From positions 8,882,276 to 8,946,275 of the forward strand of contig NC_066848.1 in assembly GCF_001640805.2 (NCBI RefSeq): DNA of 64,000 nt, given 5' to 3'. Source of the DNA: Lates calcarifer. Its lineage: Eukaryota > Chordata > Actinopteri > Centropomidae. Numbering within the stretch: position 1 is the first letter of the stretch; every line of letters starts with the position of its first letter. The notes under the pieces were generated by a model. That model saw only the letters and a list, made by a program, of their open reading frames with translations. It was not told where the DNA came from and searched no databases. The translations under genes were made by a program, and so were the position numbers. Positions 12,301-24,073 of the stretch are shown one piece after another.

Positions 12301-15300
12301 GAAAAGCCAGAAGGCCGGGCAGATTAGATAGCAAAGTTAAATAACAGCTCAAGATAGAGGATCCTGGTGGCCTCGGTAGAAGCAGAGTGAACACCATAAT
12401 TCTCTGTAATTGGTGTCTTATTTTCCTATGGTTCAGCGTGGGTGTGAGTGATACGTGTGCTTCACTGATAGCAGTATCCATTTCCCAACCCTCATTCCTC
12501 TGTGTCAACAGAGCAATCAGAGGCCAGCTCCCAGAATTCCATTTCCCCCACGCCATGTAACTGCTAACTAGCGCTGTCACCACTGTGACAGATCCCGCTT
12601 CCCCAAAACACACACACACGCACACACAGACACACACACTCACATAGCCACATTTAATAACCCTGCCAAGCACTCAGAAGGAGCAGACCACTGAGGACTC
12701 TAGAGGAGCTTGGATTTGTCAGTGTGTGACTGACAGATGGTAGAGAATGGTTCAGGACTATCTAATAAAAAATGGACTATCTCAATGAAGCTGTCAGTGA
12801 TGGAAGTGAAATGTGAAAGCCTCCAGCTATAGCAGAAAAAGAAAAAACACACTGAAAGTGAGCAGAAAATTGAGCTGTCTAACAGCAAGCCAAGACATCT
12901 ACTGTATTGTTTACAAACATTTTAAAGGACCCATACTGTAGAAAATGAAACTTGCATGCCTTTTTAGATTATAAAGAGTTCTAGGTGCTATATAACTTAC
13001 TATAACTTGCTATATAACTTACTTTATTCCCAACACAACACCAAGTGGTCATGAGCTAGCAGACTACAAGAAGGTAAACACTCAAGGAAACACTGCACAA
13101 TTGTTGGATGACTTCCCAAGCAGAGCAATATCAGAGACCAGTGGCTAAAGTTAATTTTTTTTGTTTTTTTTTTTAGATACCAGAGCATTTTAGCTCATTT
13201 CAGCACACTTGCATTTACTGGAGAGTTTTTACCAAACTACAGTAGGCTACAGTCTATTACCTGTGGTTGGCCTGGTCATGCATCCTCTTGCTAAAGCACC
13301 AGAGAGAAACGTGAGAGAGGAAATGTACAACTACACTAAGATGGTTTTTGGTACTTAACACCACACATATATCTTCTGATGGATATCAAAACTTTACATA
13401 AAACACTGGAAATGTGTAAAATATGGGACCTTCCAAGTAATTTTCAAATCAATACCTATACACAGTATCAATCTTATTATACTATACTTATCTTCTATAG
13501 CTATTATAAGCATTGGGAGAGCAATGTGTCAAACTACAGCCTTGACAGTCAATTTTAAAATGCAAATCTTTGAGTGAAATGTCATTGTCTGTAAAATAAT
13601 GTTGCTAGGTAGTCATAAACAAATCCTTGCTTTAGAGGCTTGTACGGATAGAATATTCTCCAATCTGTAATCTGATCACACCTTGGGAGTGACAGGCCAC
13701 AATAAAACCAATGTTATAACCCAGGTGTTATGTCTTTGAACCATTACGTCTCAGTGCCAGGTTATGGCACAGTGTAATGTCTTCACAGTGACTTCAACAG
13801 TGGTGCAATAGATAAGCAGCAACCCAAGACTTTGAATAACCTAGAAAGTGTATAACTGTCAGAATAGTATTGTTATTTGTGCCCTAAACCTCCAGGTTAT
13901 ACTGTCAGGTTTTTCTGTTTTCAGCGTGCTGCTGTGAACGACCATGCCTACGGGGGCCATGGTGGGAACATCAGGTCAGAAGGGTCACAAGCACAAAGGG
14001 CTTCCGGGGGGGGGGGTGCATACAGAGCAGCTGCAGAAACAAAAGTATCTGGGTTGCTTTTGAACTGAGGGGTGCACCAAGCAAAAGTGCAAGAGCCTTA
14101 AGATAAGTGGCTTTATCCTCCCTTTTCTTCTTCAAATGAGCCATAGTGAGTGAGTGGGCAGGTGACATGTTTCCTCTGAAAATCTCCTTAGCAACGTACA
14201 CAACGAGAGAAGGCTTGTTTTTTCATGGCGATGAGGTGAAGGTGGAAGCGAGGGGTAGCGGTCCGACTCAGAGGGCCTGACTCAACTGGTTTGTTCCACA
14301 GGGATGTAAATTAAAAGATCCCCATCAACAGAGCGAATCAGCAGTGAGTCATCCTTGTCAGTAATCTACAGCACAGAGCTGTAAACAGACATTGCCCCAG
14401 TGTTCCTCACTGGCCATAGAGGACCTAACAGCTCTGTGGAGGAAGACCACCCCACAGAACAAAGCTAAAATTAAGACTTGTCCTTTTCCTGTCTGCTAAT
14501 CAGAATAGTTTCACTATTTGTGGTATATGGTTCAGAACTAAACCAGAATCAGTTAACATAATAAATTACACTGTCAGAGCCTGTAATTAAAGCAAAACCT
14601 CAACTGGCATGAATTCTACGTAGTCTGCATTTGGCTTAGGATTCCAAAAAAGCCATTCAGAGATCAGTGCTGAGCAGCTGACATCATCACAACTTCCCAG
14701 CAATGTAGGACATTCAAATGACCCTGTTAATATTTGGAGAGTGAAAGAGAGACAACAGAGCGAGGGGTAGGGTGGAGGTTGGGACAAGAGCAAGACCGAC
14801 AGAGAGTGAGAAGACAGAAAGCAGCAGCGATGGGAGGGGAAAGGAGTTTTTGAGGGAGGGGGGCAAAGCAAATTCTCCTCAGCACTAAAGTTAATGATCC
14901 AGGGCCACCACTACCCAGTCCTACCCTCAATCTAGATGAGGTTGCACTTTGCTGCTGACCTTCATCCACCTTATGCGTGCAGCCACTGCTTATGGGCCAG
15001 GATATTGCACACATGTGCTATATACACATAATTAATTAAGCTAATCAGGCCTATTGTCATACATCTTTGCATACTAATATACTAAAATGGGCTAGATAAT
15101 ACATTAATATTTTGTTTTTTATCTCATATCACTGTATTCATATTGAAGGATTTCACACACAATATTTCTATCTGAATAAACACTACACAACCAAAAAACA
15201 GACACTGTGACATAAAGTCAATATCAGATAAAGTCTTCTAATGATCTTAATACATGGTTTAATCTCCATAATGCCCACCTCCCACCTTGATAAAGGGGAA

Positions 15301-18300
15301 AAAGACTGCCTTAAGTGGTCTACCTGGACAAACGGGTGAGAGGAGTGCCCCGACTCCCTGTTTCAACTCAGCAAGACAACCTGAGAGTTCATTAAAGATT
15401 CATAGATACAACAGTGAGTAAAATTAAACAGCTCAATAACAATCTGACAGGCCAGCAGCGCAACAGCTAACCAGAGAGTATCACCTTAGGTAGCCTTACA
15501 CAAGAAGGAAACTGAGCAGTGCCAATTTGGATTGTATATGACAAATATATGACTTGCCTTCTGTCTATCAAAGCTGATGACAGCTGAACTGCTGAATTGC
15601 ACTTCTTTCATACCTGATAGAGGGGCAAAGAGATCGCCCTGGGGATCGAGGAAGGGACGGGCTGCCTCTGCTGTTCCAATATAGCAATAGATTTCTAATT
15701 GCATCACAGCATCAGCTAAGTCACAACTGTCTCCCAGGGTTTGGGACTGGTGTGACAGCTCAGAACTCCAAACTGACAATTAAAAGCAAAGCACAGAACT
15801 GTGGCCTTCAATGCTGCAGCCTCCACTGTAGATATTCTCAAAACAGAGCAGCTATAAGGCTAGGTCATTGGGGCTATATCTCAGGGATTAAGTTAATCTG
15901 CTATATAAAAATATAGCCTTTCAAAGGCTGGCTGGGTATTACAGTAGTAGGCTTAAATTCAATGGTTTGCAGATAGGCCAGAGCTACTATGCCCTAAGAT
16001 GTCGAGAGATATCCTTCAGGGTAACCACAGCCCAATAGCATAGAGGTGTTCATTCTCATGAGTAGATTTCACTGCTCAGTAGCTGGATTAATTTGTTTAA
16101 ATCCATAAAATTAGGGTACTGCAGTGACTTGAGTGGAACAAAACCTGCACAGTCTTGGGGGTCGATGGTACATGCTTAAGACCCTCTGTTCTGGACACAA
16201 TAACAGACAGGTGTTAGCGTGTGTCTCAGAGATGAAAGGCTGTAACATCAAACCAACAGACAAAAGACACTGTAATAAGAATACATCTAAGAGGAGGAGA
16301 GTGACTGCAGCTGGCAGCACTTCTCTGACCTGCCTTGCTGAAAAGGGCCGAGAGGTTGAGAAAGAGAGACAGGATATAATGTACCAGCTGTTCTGGGTTA
16401 CTGCATGGAGACCGGCGTCTTTATCAATGATTCTGTCCTGTAAGAGGTTAAATAAGCTGCAGTGCCAGCAGAGAGGAGGTCTGTTCTGTGAGTACTGTAT
16501 ACTGACGATATCAGCTATGGAGCCTACAGCCCATAAGATGCTAATTTCTCTCTTTTCTGTGTAATTCCTTCTCCCATCAAGGGGCCCTAAAGCAGGGGAA
16601 CAGGCTTTTCAAGTCTTCGCAGTTGTTTAGACAGAAGACTCTGAGATGACTTCAGTTTAAAGATCAACACTGTACCCGCAGCCAATTACAGAAAGGAATG
16701 TTATGCTGGTGTGTGTGACACTCCCACTGATCACTCTGATAACAGCACATGTGCAATGCAGCAATAGAGTGGTGCACATAAACAGAGCACAAAATCGTTG
16801 TCTTAATGAGAATGTATTCAGGTCCAAGGAAAATAAAAACCAAGTTAGAAGAACAATCATTTGAGGATGTTTTTCTAAGCTGTCCTAACAACAAATCAAT
16901 CCCTGTGTCCCCCCTTGAAAGTCCACTCTCTCCTTGTGAGGGTCAATTCTACTGCATTAGTCTCTCAAGACCATTGTCCAAATACAATTGGATGTTTATT
17001 AAGTTAAGAGTGATCAAAACTGTCTGCTACTGCAGTTTCCTATTCCAAGAATAGACAAATCACAAGGGATTGTACTGTAATGGAATTACTCTGCAATATC
17101 AGGATAACTAGCAAATGAAAGCCAAACCCATCACAGAGAATTCACGTCAATATAACTAAACACACCCACAGTAACATCAGAGATTCATTCATTATCTCAG
17201 TTTGGTGTTCTGAAAAAATCCAATTTCATATCCTTGCTGATGGTCCCAGTAACATCAACAAGGATATTACAATAGTAGTAACTCATTTTGTTTTGGCCCA
17301 TAATTTTTAAAGCTGAAATTTGCTAATGTGTCTATTTTTCCTGCACATTATTTGTGAACAGAAGTGGAACCACAACAAGATTGTTCATTACCAATTAACC
17401 TTCAAGAGCCCAAAAAATCGTGTAAACTGTTCCAAGGCTATTTACATTAGGCTGTGTCAACTCCTGAAGCTCTTGACGCAAAGTGGGCTGAAACTGTAGG
17501 AGTAGGCTGAGGAGAAGCCTGCTGCTGATTTGAACCTCTTATTGTAAAAGTTGGCCCTTCATGCTTTACCTTCAAGGGTGAGGGGAAAAGAGGTTACTTC
17601 TCTCTGTAGTACGTAGCAGAAAATATATCATTTTCAGCTTGTCATAATGTTGCATGAACCTTTTTATTCCATGCATATCACACTGTGTCGCTATGATGGA
17701 CCTGATTACAACCTCTTGCTGATAAAGGAGTGAGGAATAAACAAGTGCAGTCAGTATAAATTAAAAACATGAATATTAAAATCAATTATGTTGATTGGTT
17801 CAGCAGGTAAGACTTGGCAAAGGGGGGCAATGAAGTATATAAGCATGCTTAATTATTTTAGTGCGAGTTGGATTCACAAGTGAACAGCAATTTCACAGGA
17901 GTATGGATGCAGTCAGAACAAATTAAGCAAGTGTCAGACAGGCTTGACAGAACACAGTGGGATTGACTGCCACAGATATACAACATCTGATATAATGCCT
18001 GGGGTAGAAATGGGACAAGTGGGAAAGTGGACAATGTGAGTCAGGGTGACAGCAGCGGAGGATAACAGGGGGCCGTATCTTTGACCATGCCAGAGGGGGT
18101 CTCACCTTAGGGCTGCTGGGCCTTCTGTCCACACACACTTTCAATTACAGATATTGCTGTGGTAAGCAAATGACTCAACTAGGTCTCGTTGAGGGAGTCA
18201 CCTCTGAATCTGATTACCTACGGCAAGTTTTGCGAGACACTGCCGCAGCATCTTCCTCTGCGTGTGTCTCCCTGCCACGGCTTCAAGAGTTGACACAGTT

Positions 18301-21300
18301 CCAGCAAAGCAGTCCTTCAAAAAGGCGAGGCAGCAGAAAACTCCCTGATGGGTTTATGCATTATTCCTCTTCGTCTCTCATTCACTCTCTCTCACTTTCC
18401 CTATGCTGCATTAGAGGGAGGGGTGAGGGAGAAAAGGTCAAGGGTAACAAAGAGCAGAACACATAAGGAATCAGAACACACAGTAGCCTCATTCAGCTGC
18501 AACATTTGGGGAAAAATAACCCCCCAAAAAACCAAGCAGCTTTAACAACACACTGAAGCTGCAGCGAGCTGTGACTCCTCTCTCTGTCTGCATTGCAGTA
18601 CTTAGCCTATCACTTCATAATCGGCACTCTCGCAATACTCTTCCTTTCCTGGTCTACGTGATGAGACAGTTCTTATTTTGTGCCTATCTGGGAGATAAGG
18701 GAAATGGGAGTCAAAATTAAGCCAAAGGGAGAGGATGTATCCTTTTTTCTGAGCCCTCTTGGCTGGTGGAAGAAGTCATTCAGAGAAACAACAAGGCCAC
18801 AGCAACCTAGAGATAATACACACAAACTTAAATTACCTATAAAAATAAATGACTGAAAACTGTAGCATTCACAGAATTGTGAAAACAGCCAGCCTCTTGT
18901 GTAGCAATTTTCTGTATGCAAAATCATCTTTTATCGATGCTTATCTCATGAGGGAAACTAACAGGCAAGAGGTAGCGGTTCAAAATGTGGCAGACGCACT
19001 AATTGGCTTCCTAAAAAAATGCACACTGAATGATGTCTTTGTGGTGTTTAATCTCTCATATGCAAAACAGTCCGTGGTGAAGCAGGAGAGTGAATGACTG
19101 GAGGAGGCAGAGTTCCGCTGCGGGAACTTTTTTGGGGATTGAGGAACATTAGCCACATTTGGACCAGCAGAAACAAGCATCTAAATTTAGTTCCTGGGCA
19201 GTAGTTTCTGTCCCCACAGAAAAGAGTCTGCAAGCACTGGTTGTCAGTAGCACAAAAGTTGGACTACAAAACAGAGTTATGTTGCAGAAGAATATGCATT
19301 GAAACATCAGAGCTGGACAGCAGTTAATTACAAAGAGCAATGTAACAACTGTTCAGTTGTCACATTACATGACACATCTTTTTTCGTCCATTCCGTGCTT
19401 TATTTCTAGTAGTAGTGTAGCATCTTTGGGGTTTACAGAGATGATGACACAATAAATTAAAAGAGTGCATCAGTGTTAAAGATAATTCAGTTTGGAGTCT
19501 GTATTATGTTAACCCCAAGGTGAGCAAATGTAAAATAATGTCAAATCTTAACATCCACAATGTAGCAGTGGATGTGGGTGACTGTGTCCATCCAATTCTG
19601 TAACTTTGCAAAACCAATAATGCAACATTTACACCCATTTCTAACCATGACTGACCAGATGTCTGGAGGTGAGAGATTAGCCAGGGTTTTAATGTTTCTT
19701 TCGAGCTGTCTTTTTAATATTTGTTTCACATCTGTATCTGTAACTTTTCATGTGATGAACAAGAGTGCAACACTATTAACGTCTATCAAGAGAGACTGTC
19801 TGAAAATGCACGCCATTATCCCCTCCCCTCTCTATGATGGCCGTCTTTTCCCTCTACCTTCTGCAACAACTATTAACACATCTGATCTCCAACATGGTAG
19901 GACAACGCATGTACAAATCCTCTATAAACTAGCTCTGACAGAGTATAAACCAACCTGTCTGTTTGTGGGGCTATTTAGTCCAAAAGCATCACATTTCTTG
20001 GAAGGTTGATTCCCTTACCACCCTGAGTACACTTGCAAAGCATGACCTCCCTGGTCCTCATGGCTGGATTAGTCTTTCGACCTTTGACGCAATGTCGCCA
20101 CAATATCCTGTCTGTATAAACAGTTATCTTTCTGAAATTGCCCCACTTTAATGCGTCACTCTGCTTTTCACATGGATTTGTCACAGATCCGAGTCACACA
20201 GTTCTCCAAGGTGGGTAAGATGATACCTGCTCAGGTGACTCTGGTGTGCTTCCTCTCAGAAACCAGGCTAATGTTATGCTGGTCCTGTGGAATTAATGCA
20301 CTTCACAGCCAAACAGATTATGCATTCAAGAAAATTATTCAGCTTCTTCACAAGATCGTCAAATGTGGGCAGCAGACTCAGCTGAGCTTTCAACTATTCA
20401 TGAAGTCTTTGTTTTTACAACAGCAAATATTACTTGCTCTGCCCTGTGATGAGTAAATCAACCTTGTGTACCAAGTGTTACAGTACATTCAGTCATATGA
20501 TGATATTACATAGATAAACAATATAAACAATACTGGAAACAAAGTGTCATTACAATCGTGCAGCATTTTTACACCACTCTTATCAGCTAATACAGTTTTC
20601 ATGATGACTCTTCTTCTTCAGACAAAAGTCAAAACATTGCCCTTGCATGTCCTTGGCTATCACTGATGTGACTGTCTGCTTATGTAACCACCACATACTC
20701 TCCCACAGAGTAAACACAAAGCCTGTGGTGGCCGAAGAGAAAGCCTACTCGGGTTTCTGTTGACACTCACAGCAAAATCAGGCTTTGCAGAGCATCACCT
20801 CATTTTCCCACCGTCATAACGCTGCCACAAAGTCTAGCAATTGTGAGATTTGTTGCAGTGTACCCAAGACATTGTACAAATGTATGTGGGTCAATGAAGG
20901 CAAAACTAAATAATGCACGCCAGGCCCACAAAAGTTTATCCACTTGAAAATCTACACGGTAAGCAAGTTATTTCGTGGGAGAGGAATGAGGAAATGATAT
21001 GGGACTTGTGTTAGCAATGCATGGAATCCAAACTCATGCCGAAACTTTTACTGACTGATGATAACACACTTTTTTCCCCTGTTGAGATTCTGTTCCTTCA
21101 TGGTGTGAGAACAGTCTATTGACTATAATTTATCTTGACAAAAAGTATGCCAAATTGAAATATGGGCTAATAAACTAGCAGGCGATTCAAGCCTAAATAT
21201 GGCATTAGTAAGTGTCTACAGAACAAAGACCAGTTTAAGCAGAGACAACAGTAAGTCAGGGCTAAATGAGTTATACCACACTATGGTTCAATAAAGGGTG

Positions 21301-23311
21301 AGCATCCCTTATCAGGATGCTGCCACAGCACAGGCGCACACACATTGTGCTCTCCACAACATGCTGTTTAAGAGTCCCTGCAGCTCATTGTGTTCAGGAA
21401 ACAGTGACCCCCCTATTTACCATCACCAGCCAGCAATTACGACACTGCATTCTCAATACCCCCCGAGCCCCCAGCCTGTACAAGCAGGGTCATGGGCTAT
21501 GGATGTAATTTCTGAGACAATACCTCACATCATACATGGCCACATAGAGGCCATTTTGTGTTTATCAGGCAAATACCAGAAGCTGTATCTCATTCAAACA
21601 CACACAAACAATCACACACACACAGATATTCTCAGGTTGGGGTAAAGGGGGAAATTATCTAGGTCTCATGTGGCCTGTAAATAAAACAGATCTTGTATGA
21701 AAACATGTAAAGGTGACACTTTATATTGGTGTCCATGATAACCAGGTTTGGTGATAACAAACAACTCTGTCCGTAGCAGACTGAGGTCACACACCAGACA
21801 GGAGTCATCTAAATACGAATCTGTCTCTACTGCTAAGATGATTAATTCACTGATCAAGCTGTTTTACTGGTAGCACAAGTCTGAGCAAAGAGGACATCAG
21901 TAGAGCCTGAGTTTACCTACATGTGGGATTACACTAGATTTTTCATCCGTTGACATCAACGAGAACAAAGTGGAACAAAGTAAAACTGTGTTTTGTACAC
22001 ACATAGAGATTATTAGAGATATTTTTTCAAAAAAGACATTAAAGTCCAGAACAAACCAGAGAAGCTGTGGAAAAACATGAAATACTATAATATTAATGTT
22101 ATGACCATAGATTATGACACTTGATTCCTCTATGATCTAAATAACCTGGCAACTTGTGCTGAAATGGCACTAGTTGTCAAACAATTAGTTGAGTAAATGA
22201 TTAGCTGATCAATGGAAAATTAACTGGAAACTATTTAGAGAAAATAGAAAAATCATTTTAAGTCAGTAACAAAGCCAAAATGCCAAACATTCCCTGGTTT
22301 CAACCTCTAAAATGTGAGAATTCACTTCACTCTGTTGTGTCTAATCATGGGGTGAATATTTTTACATTGGTCCGATAAATGGAGTGATATAAATATATCA
22401 CATTGGCCTCTGCAAAACTGTGAAGGGCATTTTGCTCTATTTTAAGATATTTTATAAAATTGACTCAATTCAGCCATGACTTCTTTGCTCATCTAGCAGC
22501 AAGTCAGCAAACTTACAACACAGAAGTAAATTGGCATTATTAAAAAAAAACACACAGACACACACACCATTACTATTACTATTTCTGTTTGTTGGGAAGG
22601 TTATTTCTCTTCAGGGAGCACATGCAGACAGACCACTGTCTGCTACCCTCTCTGCTCACATCAAAGAAGTGCTGAGAGATATAGACTTGCACTGCAGCAA
22701 AAGCAATGGACCTCTGATTCTGATGATGATGATGATGATGGTGATGGTGATGACATGGCAGGAGTCCAGAGCTGAGGTTAGCGTATAGTGCCAGCACGAC
22801 TTGGCAGGTGCCTCCTGCTTGTTGTGTGTTCCGAGCAGGATGGATGTATTAACACCAACAAGGCGTATAAAAGACTAGAATGAATCTACAGTTAAGTTAA
22901 TCGTAATACGAAAATGTTAACTGTCTCAAAACGGAATATATAGGTTCAATAAGGCATCTTGACGCGGGTTTTTTTTTACTGATTTACACGTAGGACAATC
23001 GTGTGTACGTGGAATAACAAAAGCAAAGCAAATAAATTATGTAACTTACAGTACAAACACATGCTCCGATCACACACACACACAGCTGTCACAGCTAATA
23101 AACTTCACAACGCGAGCCTGTGTTGCCATAGTAATGACACAAAGTAGCGACCGCATCAACTTGCCACGTCAATTTAAATGCCCAGGTAAATTAGAGTGAT
23201 AACATTGTGGGGTTAACACGGTGACACAACGTCGAAAATACACATATTAATCCATGGGACAACGTTGAAACTTGTGTCTATGTGAATAAAACATAAACTC
23301 ACCGGCATCAT
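1..23311 (-). CDS. tp53bp2: tp53bp2 (ASPP2, apoptosis-stimulating p53-binding protein 2), 5' part, runs off left edge
   Basis: ASPP2 is a cytoplasmic/junctional scaffold that binds p53 and protein phosphatase 1. Coding exons in transcript order: 23303-23311, 12128-12275, 10898-11011, 9447-9517, 8780-8882, 7410-7584, 7079-7260, 6803-6967, 3367-3550, 796-918, 455-576 and 1-316 (cut by the window). They join in phase, apart from one extra base in 8780-8882, and give about 570 codons. Blocks seen: [12 protein letters not shown] start, RA-like N-terminal fold, Gln-rich coiled coil, [51 protein letters not shown], then proline-rich sequence with [23 protein letters not shown] and KVRPFSMF match ASPP2 better than ASPP1 (PPP1R13B). 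The C-terminal ankyrin and SH3 domains that contact p53 lie outside the window. Teleost a/b copy status cannot be told. Confidence 0.93.
455..576 (-). CDS. tp53bp2: tp53bp2 exon: KVRPFSMF and LRKNQSS motifs
   Basis: A 122-base exon, phase 1 in and phase 0 out, reading [17 protein letters not shown] and then [17 protein letters not shown]. It corresponds to human KKVRPFSMF and TLRKNQSSEDILRDAQ. The acceptor is GGATAG and the donor is GTGAGA. Confidence 0.93.
796..918 (-). CDS. tp53bp2: tp53bp2 exon: Ser/Asn-rich linker
   Basis: A 123-base exon, phase 1 at both ends, bounded by CTCCCAG and GTAAGA. It translates as a low-complexity linker with [19 protein letters not shown] and [10 protein letters not shown]. 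It is weakly similar to the human DWSPSNADLFPSQGSASVPQ segment at the same place. Confidence 0.8.
1668..1718 (-). CDS. tp53bp2: Second candidate cassette exon of tp53bp2 (51 bases, in frame)
   Basis: Inside the intron between 3367 and 918, the minus strand has a pyrimidine-rich tract ending CATCTTCCTCAG. An open segment coding [17 protein letters not shown] follows, then donor GTACAC. It is 17 codons and enters and leaves in phase 1, matching its neighbours. No counterpart is known to me in human ASPP2. It could be an alternative exon or chance. Confidence 0.35.
3367..3550 (-). CDS. tp53bp2: tp53bp2 exon: [16 protein letters not shown] block
   Basis: A 184-base exon, phase 0 in and phase 1 out, starting [12 protein letters not shown] and containing [18 protein letters not shown] and [10 protein letters not shown]. 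It matches human ASPP2 and separates it from ASPP1, which diverges after PYIQ. The acceptor region reads TACAGCAG, a tandem acceptor, so 3550 or 3547 may be the first base. Confidence 0.93.
4000..4240. repeat. Interspersed repeat in tp53bp2 intron
   Basis: Includes GTAGGTGGTGCTAGTAGAA, GGGGATCAAAGTAATTTGGA, GACCATAAATGTCTATAAAT and GGCAATCCACCCAACAAAA. I recall this word order from a repeat common in percomorph genomes (gene-order memory, not a search). Edges are approximate. Confidence 0.5.
4801..4848 (-). CDS. tp53bp2: Candidate cassette exon of tp53bp2 (48 bases, in frame)
   Basis: Between the LRDRLWKKK exon and the [10 protein letters not shown] exon sits a short open segment, [16 protein letters not shown], 16 codons at phase 0 on both sides. 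It has a strong pyrimidine tract ending TTTTCTCAAG and a CAG/GTAATT donor. It can be included or skipped without changing frame. I do not recognise the peptide in human ASPP2, so its use is inferred from splice signals alone. Confidence 0.5.
5196..5268. repeat. Imperfect (AC)n microsatellite
   Basis: Interrupted ACAC/ACACC tract in a tp53bp2 intron. Confidence 0.9.
5615..5662. repeat. Short tandem repeat, about 16-17 bases x3
   Basis: Three adjacent variants of GTTAATTTGGTTGAAT in a tp53bp2 intron. Confidence 0.7.
6803..6967 (-). CDS. tp53bp2: tp53bp2 exon: end of coiled coil
   Basis: A 165-base exon, phase 0 at both ends, with acceptor CCACAG and donor GTGAGT. It begins [16 protein letters not shown] and ends [20 protein letters not shown] then LP, one of the most conserved stretches of the ASPP family. 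Confidence 0.97.
7079..7260 (-). CDS. tp53bp2: tp53bp2 exon: coiled coil, [17 protein letters not shown] block
   Basis: A 182-base exon, phase 1 in and phase 0 out. Blocks [34 protein letters not shown] and [14 protein letters not shown] are nearly identical to human ASPP2. Acceptor CTCCAG and donor GTGTG are present. Confidence 0.96.
7410..7584 (-). CDS. tp53bp2: tp53bp2 exon: central coiled coil
   Basis: A 175-base exon, phase 0 in and phase 1 out, bounded by CTGCAG and GTGAGC. It encodes a Gln/Glu/Arg-rich heptad region starting [17 protein letters not shown] and ending [20 protein letters not shown]. This matches the human ASPP2 coiled coil, a segment reported to contact the polarity protein PAR-3. 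Confidence 0.95.
8780..8882 (-). CDS. tp53bp2: tp53bp2 exon: start of coiled coil, contains an apparent +1 frameshift
   Basis: The first part reads [14 protein letters not shown] in phase 0. The rest reads [20 protein letters not shown] in a frame shifted by one base. The exon is 103 bases where 102 (34 codons) are expected, and both neighbouring exons require phase 0. The surplus base lies in the TT at about 8841-8842. The acceptor is CCAG and the donor is a weak GTGCAT. I cannot separate a sequencing or assembly error from a real disabling change. All other exons are intact, which favours an error. Confidence 0.85.
9447..9517 (-). CDS. tp53bp2: tp53bp2 exon: basic linker
   Basis: A 71-base exon, phase 1 in and phase 0 out, flanked by ACTCAG and GTAAGT. 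It translates to a linker containing [19 protein letters not shown], comparable to human DPSLKRNGVKVPGEYRRKENG. It joins the RA-like domain to the coiled coil. Confidence 0.88.
10898..11011 (-). CDS. tp53bp2: tp53bp2 exon: end of the RA-like domain
   Basis: The exon reads [18 protein letters not shown] then [16 protein letters not shown], aligning with human ERPVADNERMFDVLQRFG and its continuation. The donor is GTAAGT. The acceptor used here is GCAAG; a second acceptor, CTGTAG, 12 bases downstream would also keep the frame and drop four residues. The homology-based choice is the upstream site. Confidence 0.9.
12128..12275 (-). CDS. tp53bp2: tp53bp2 exon: start of the RA/ubiquitin-like N-terminal domain
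   Basis: Translation begins [20 protein letters not shown] and continues through [20 protein letters not shown], almost identical to human ASPP2. Acceptor CAG precedes 12275 and donor GTGAGT follows 12128. Length is 148 bases, phase 0 in and phase 1 out. This fold carries the Ras-association-like surface of ASPP proteins. Confidence 0.95.
12608..12643. repeat. (CA)n microsatellite, interrupted
   Basis: CA-rich tract with CG and GA interruptions in tp53bp2 intron 1. Confidence 0.9.
22160..22345. mobile_element. Fragment of a non-autonomous hAT-like interspersed repeat (family A)
   Basis: Shares words such as AACAATTAGTTGAGTAAATG, AATGCCAAACATTCCCTGG and AAAATGTGAGAATTCACT with the fuller copies at 39625-39968 and 52660-52926. 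Terminal repeats are missing. No coding capacity. Confidence 0.55.
22721..22753. repeat. (TGA)n trinucleotide microsatellite
   Basis: About ten TGA/TGG units in tp53bp2 intron 1. Confidence 0.9.
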
Positions 23312-23459
23312 TTTAGCTTCGTACCGCATTTAGCTAACCAACACAGCATGAATCCCCACTGGCAGTTTCGACGAAAGCGGTGGGACTGGCGATCACTTTA
23401 ATCCCAGAGCCTAAACCCGCGACGGGCAAGGCTACTTTCTCCTGCTTGGGGGTTCCGTC
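23303..23459 (-). CDS. tp53bp2: tp53bp2 first coding exon (MMP) with upstream 5' UTR
   Basis: The reverse strand reads ATG ATG CCG followed directly by a GTGAG donor at 23298-23302, so this exon codes only MMP (23303-23311), matching the start of human ASPP2. The 5' limit at 23459 is inferred from an acceptor-like TTAATTGCAG just upstream. A donor-like GTAACA at 23538-23543 would end a separate untranslated exon farther upstream. The UTR structure is uncertain, but the three coding codons are well supported by the in-phase continuation into 12128-12275. Confidence 0.7.
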
Positions 23460-23479
23460 CTGCAATTAAAAACACAGCA

Positions 23480-23760
23480 CATCGTTACTTCATAAATTCA
23501 ACCAAAATTTAAAACATCAAACAAAACACACAAATATTGTTACTTGTATCCCGTGCCGTGGACCTGTTGCAACAAATAACAAGGCCTTCACGACAAAAGT
23601 TTCCGTTGTAGTTGTGTGTGAGCATCGCTTTACAACTTTGTAACGGCTCGTCGCGAGCGCGGAGAACTACTAAAAATCCCCATGTTTGAAGAGCACGCTA
23701 CAGGGAAAGCAACACGTAAATTTATGCGGTAGTTAGTTGGTATTTTCTAGGTTTTACTGA
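23480..23760 (-). promoter_or_regulatory. Probable tp53bp2 promoter / untranslated first exon region
   Basis: CpG dinucleotides cluster here (for example CGGCTCGTCGCGAGCGCGG at about 23644-23662) in an otherwise AT-rich neighbourhood, just upstream of the MMP exon. No TATA box is evident. The transcription start cannot be placed. Confidence 0.5.
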
Positions 23761-24003
23761 CCCAAGGAAGCGATGATAATCAGCCTGTAACCCCGTTGAC
23801 TGACAGCGTTGCTCGGTGGATCGCAGCCTATCCCAGAGTGACGTATCGGGAGGAAACTCATTCCACTTTGGAATTCAAGCTCCGCCTCGTTCCAGAGCGA
23901 AAAACACCCCCACCGACCAGACTTGTCTGGTGTGTAAACACGAAACAATACGCCTTGAACTCACTTGAAGCACATCAAAACATCATGTTTTCAGAAATTA
24001 ACG

Positions 24004-24005
<2 letters not shown>

Positions 24006-24067
<62 letters not shown>
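24006..24067. repeat. (AT)n microsatellite, 62 bases
   Basis: Uninterrupted AT dinucleotides in the tp53bp2-xpo5 intergenic region. Confidence 0.98.

Positions 24068-24073
<6 letters not shown>

Larger units (their letters stand above)
12276..23302 (-). other. tp53bp2: tp53bp2 intron 1, about 11 kb
   Basis: The longest intron in the window separates the three-codon MMP exon from MFLTVYLSN. It holds a CA tract (12608-12643), a TGA tract (22721-22753), a fragment of an interspersed repeat (22160-22345) and an X-box-like site near its 5' end. Open frames up to about 145 codons occur (for example 19572-20009) but show no recognisable domain. A possible degraded repeat lies around 12930-13080 (ATATAACTTACTATAACTTG). 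Confidence 0.8.

Noticed and set aside
16133..16564. 143-codon open frame in tp53bp2 intron 1
   Set aside because: No homology recognised and no supporting promoter or splice signals.
19572..20009. 145-codon open frame in tp53bp2 intron 1
   Set aside because: No recognisable domain, no splice context and composition like surrounding intron; length is within chance for 11 kb.
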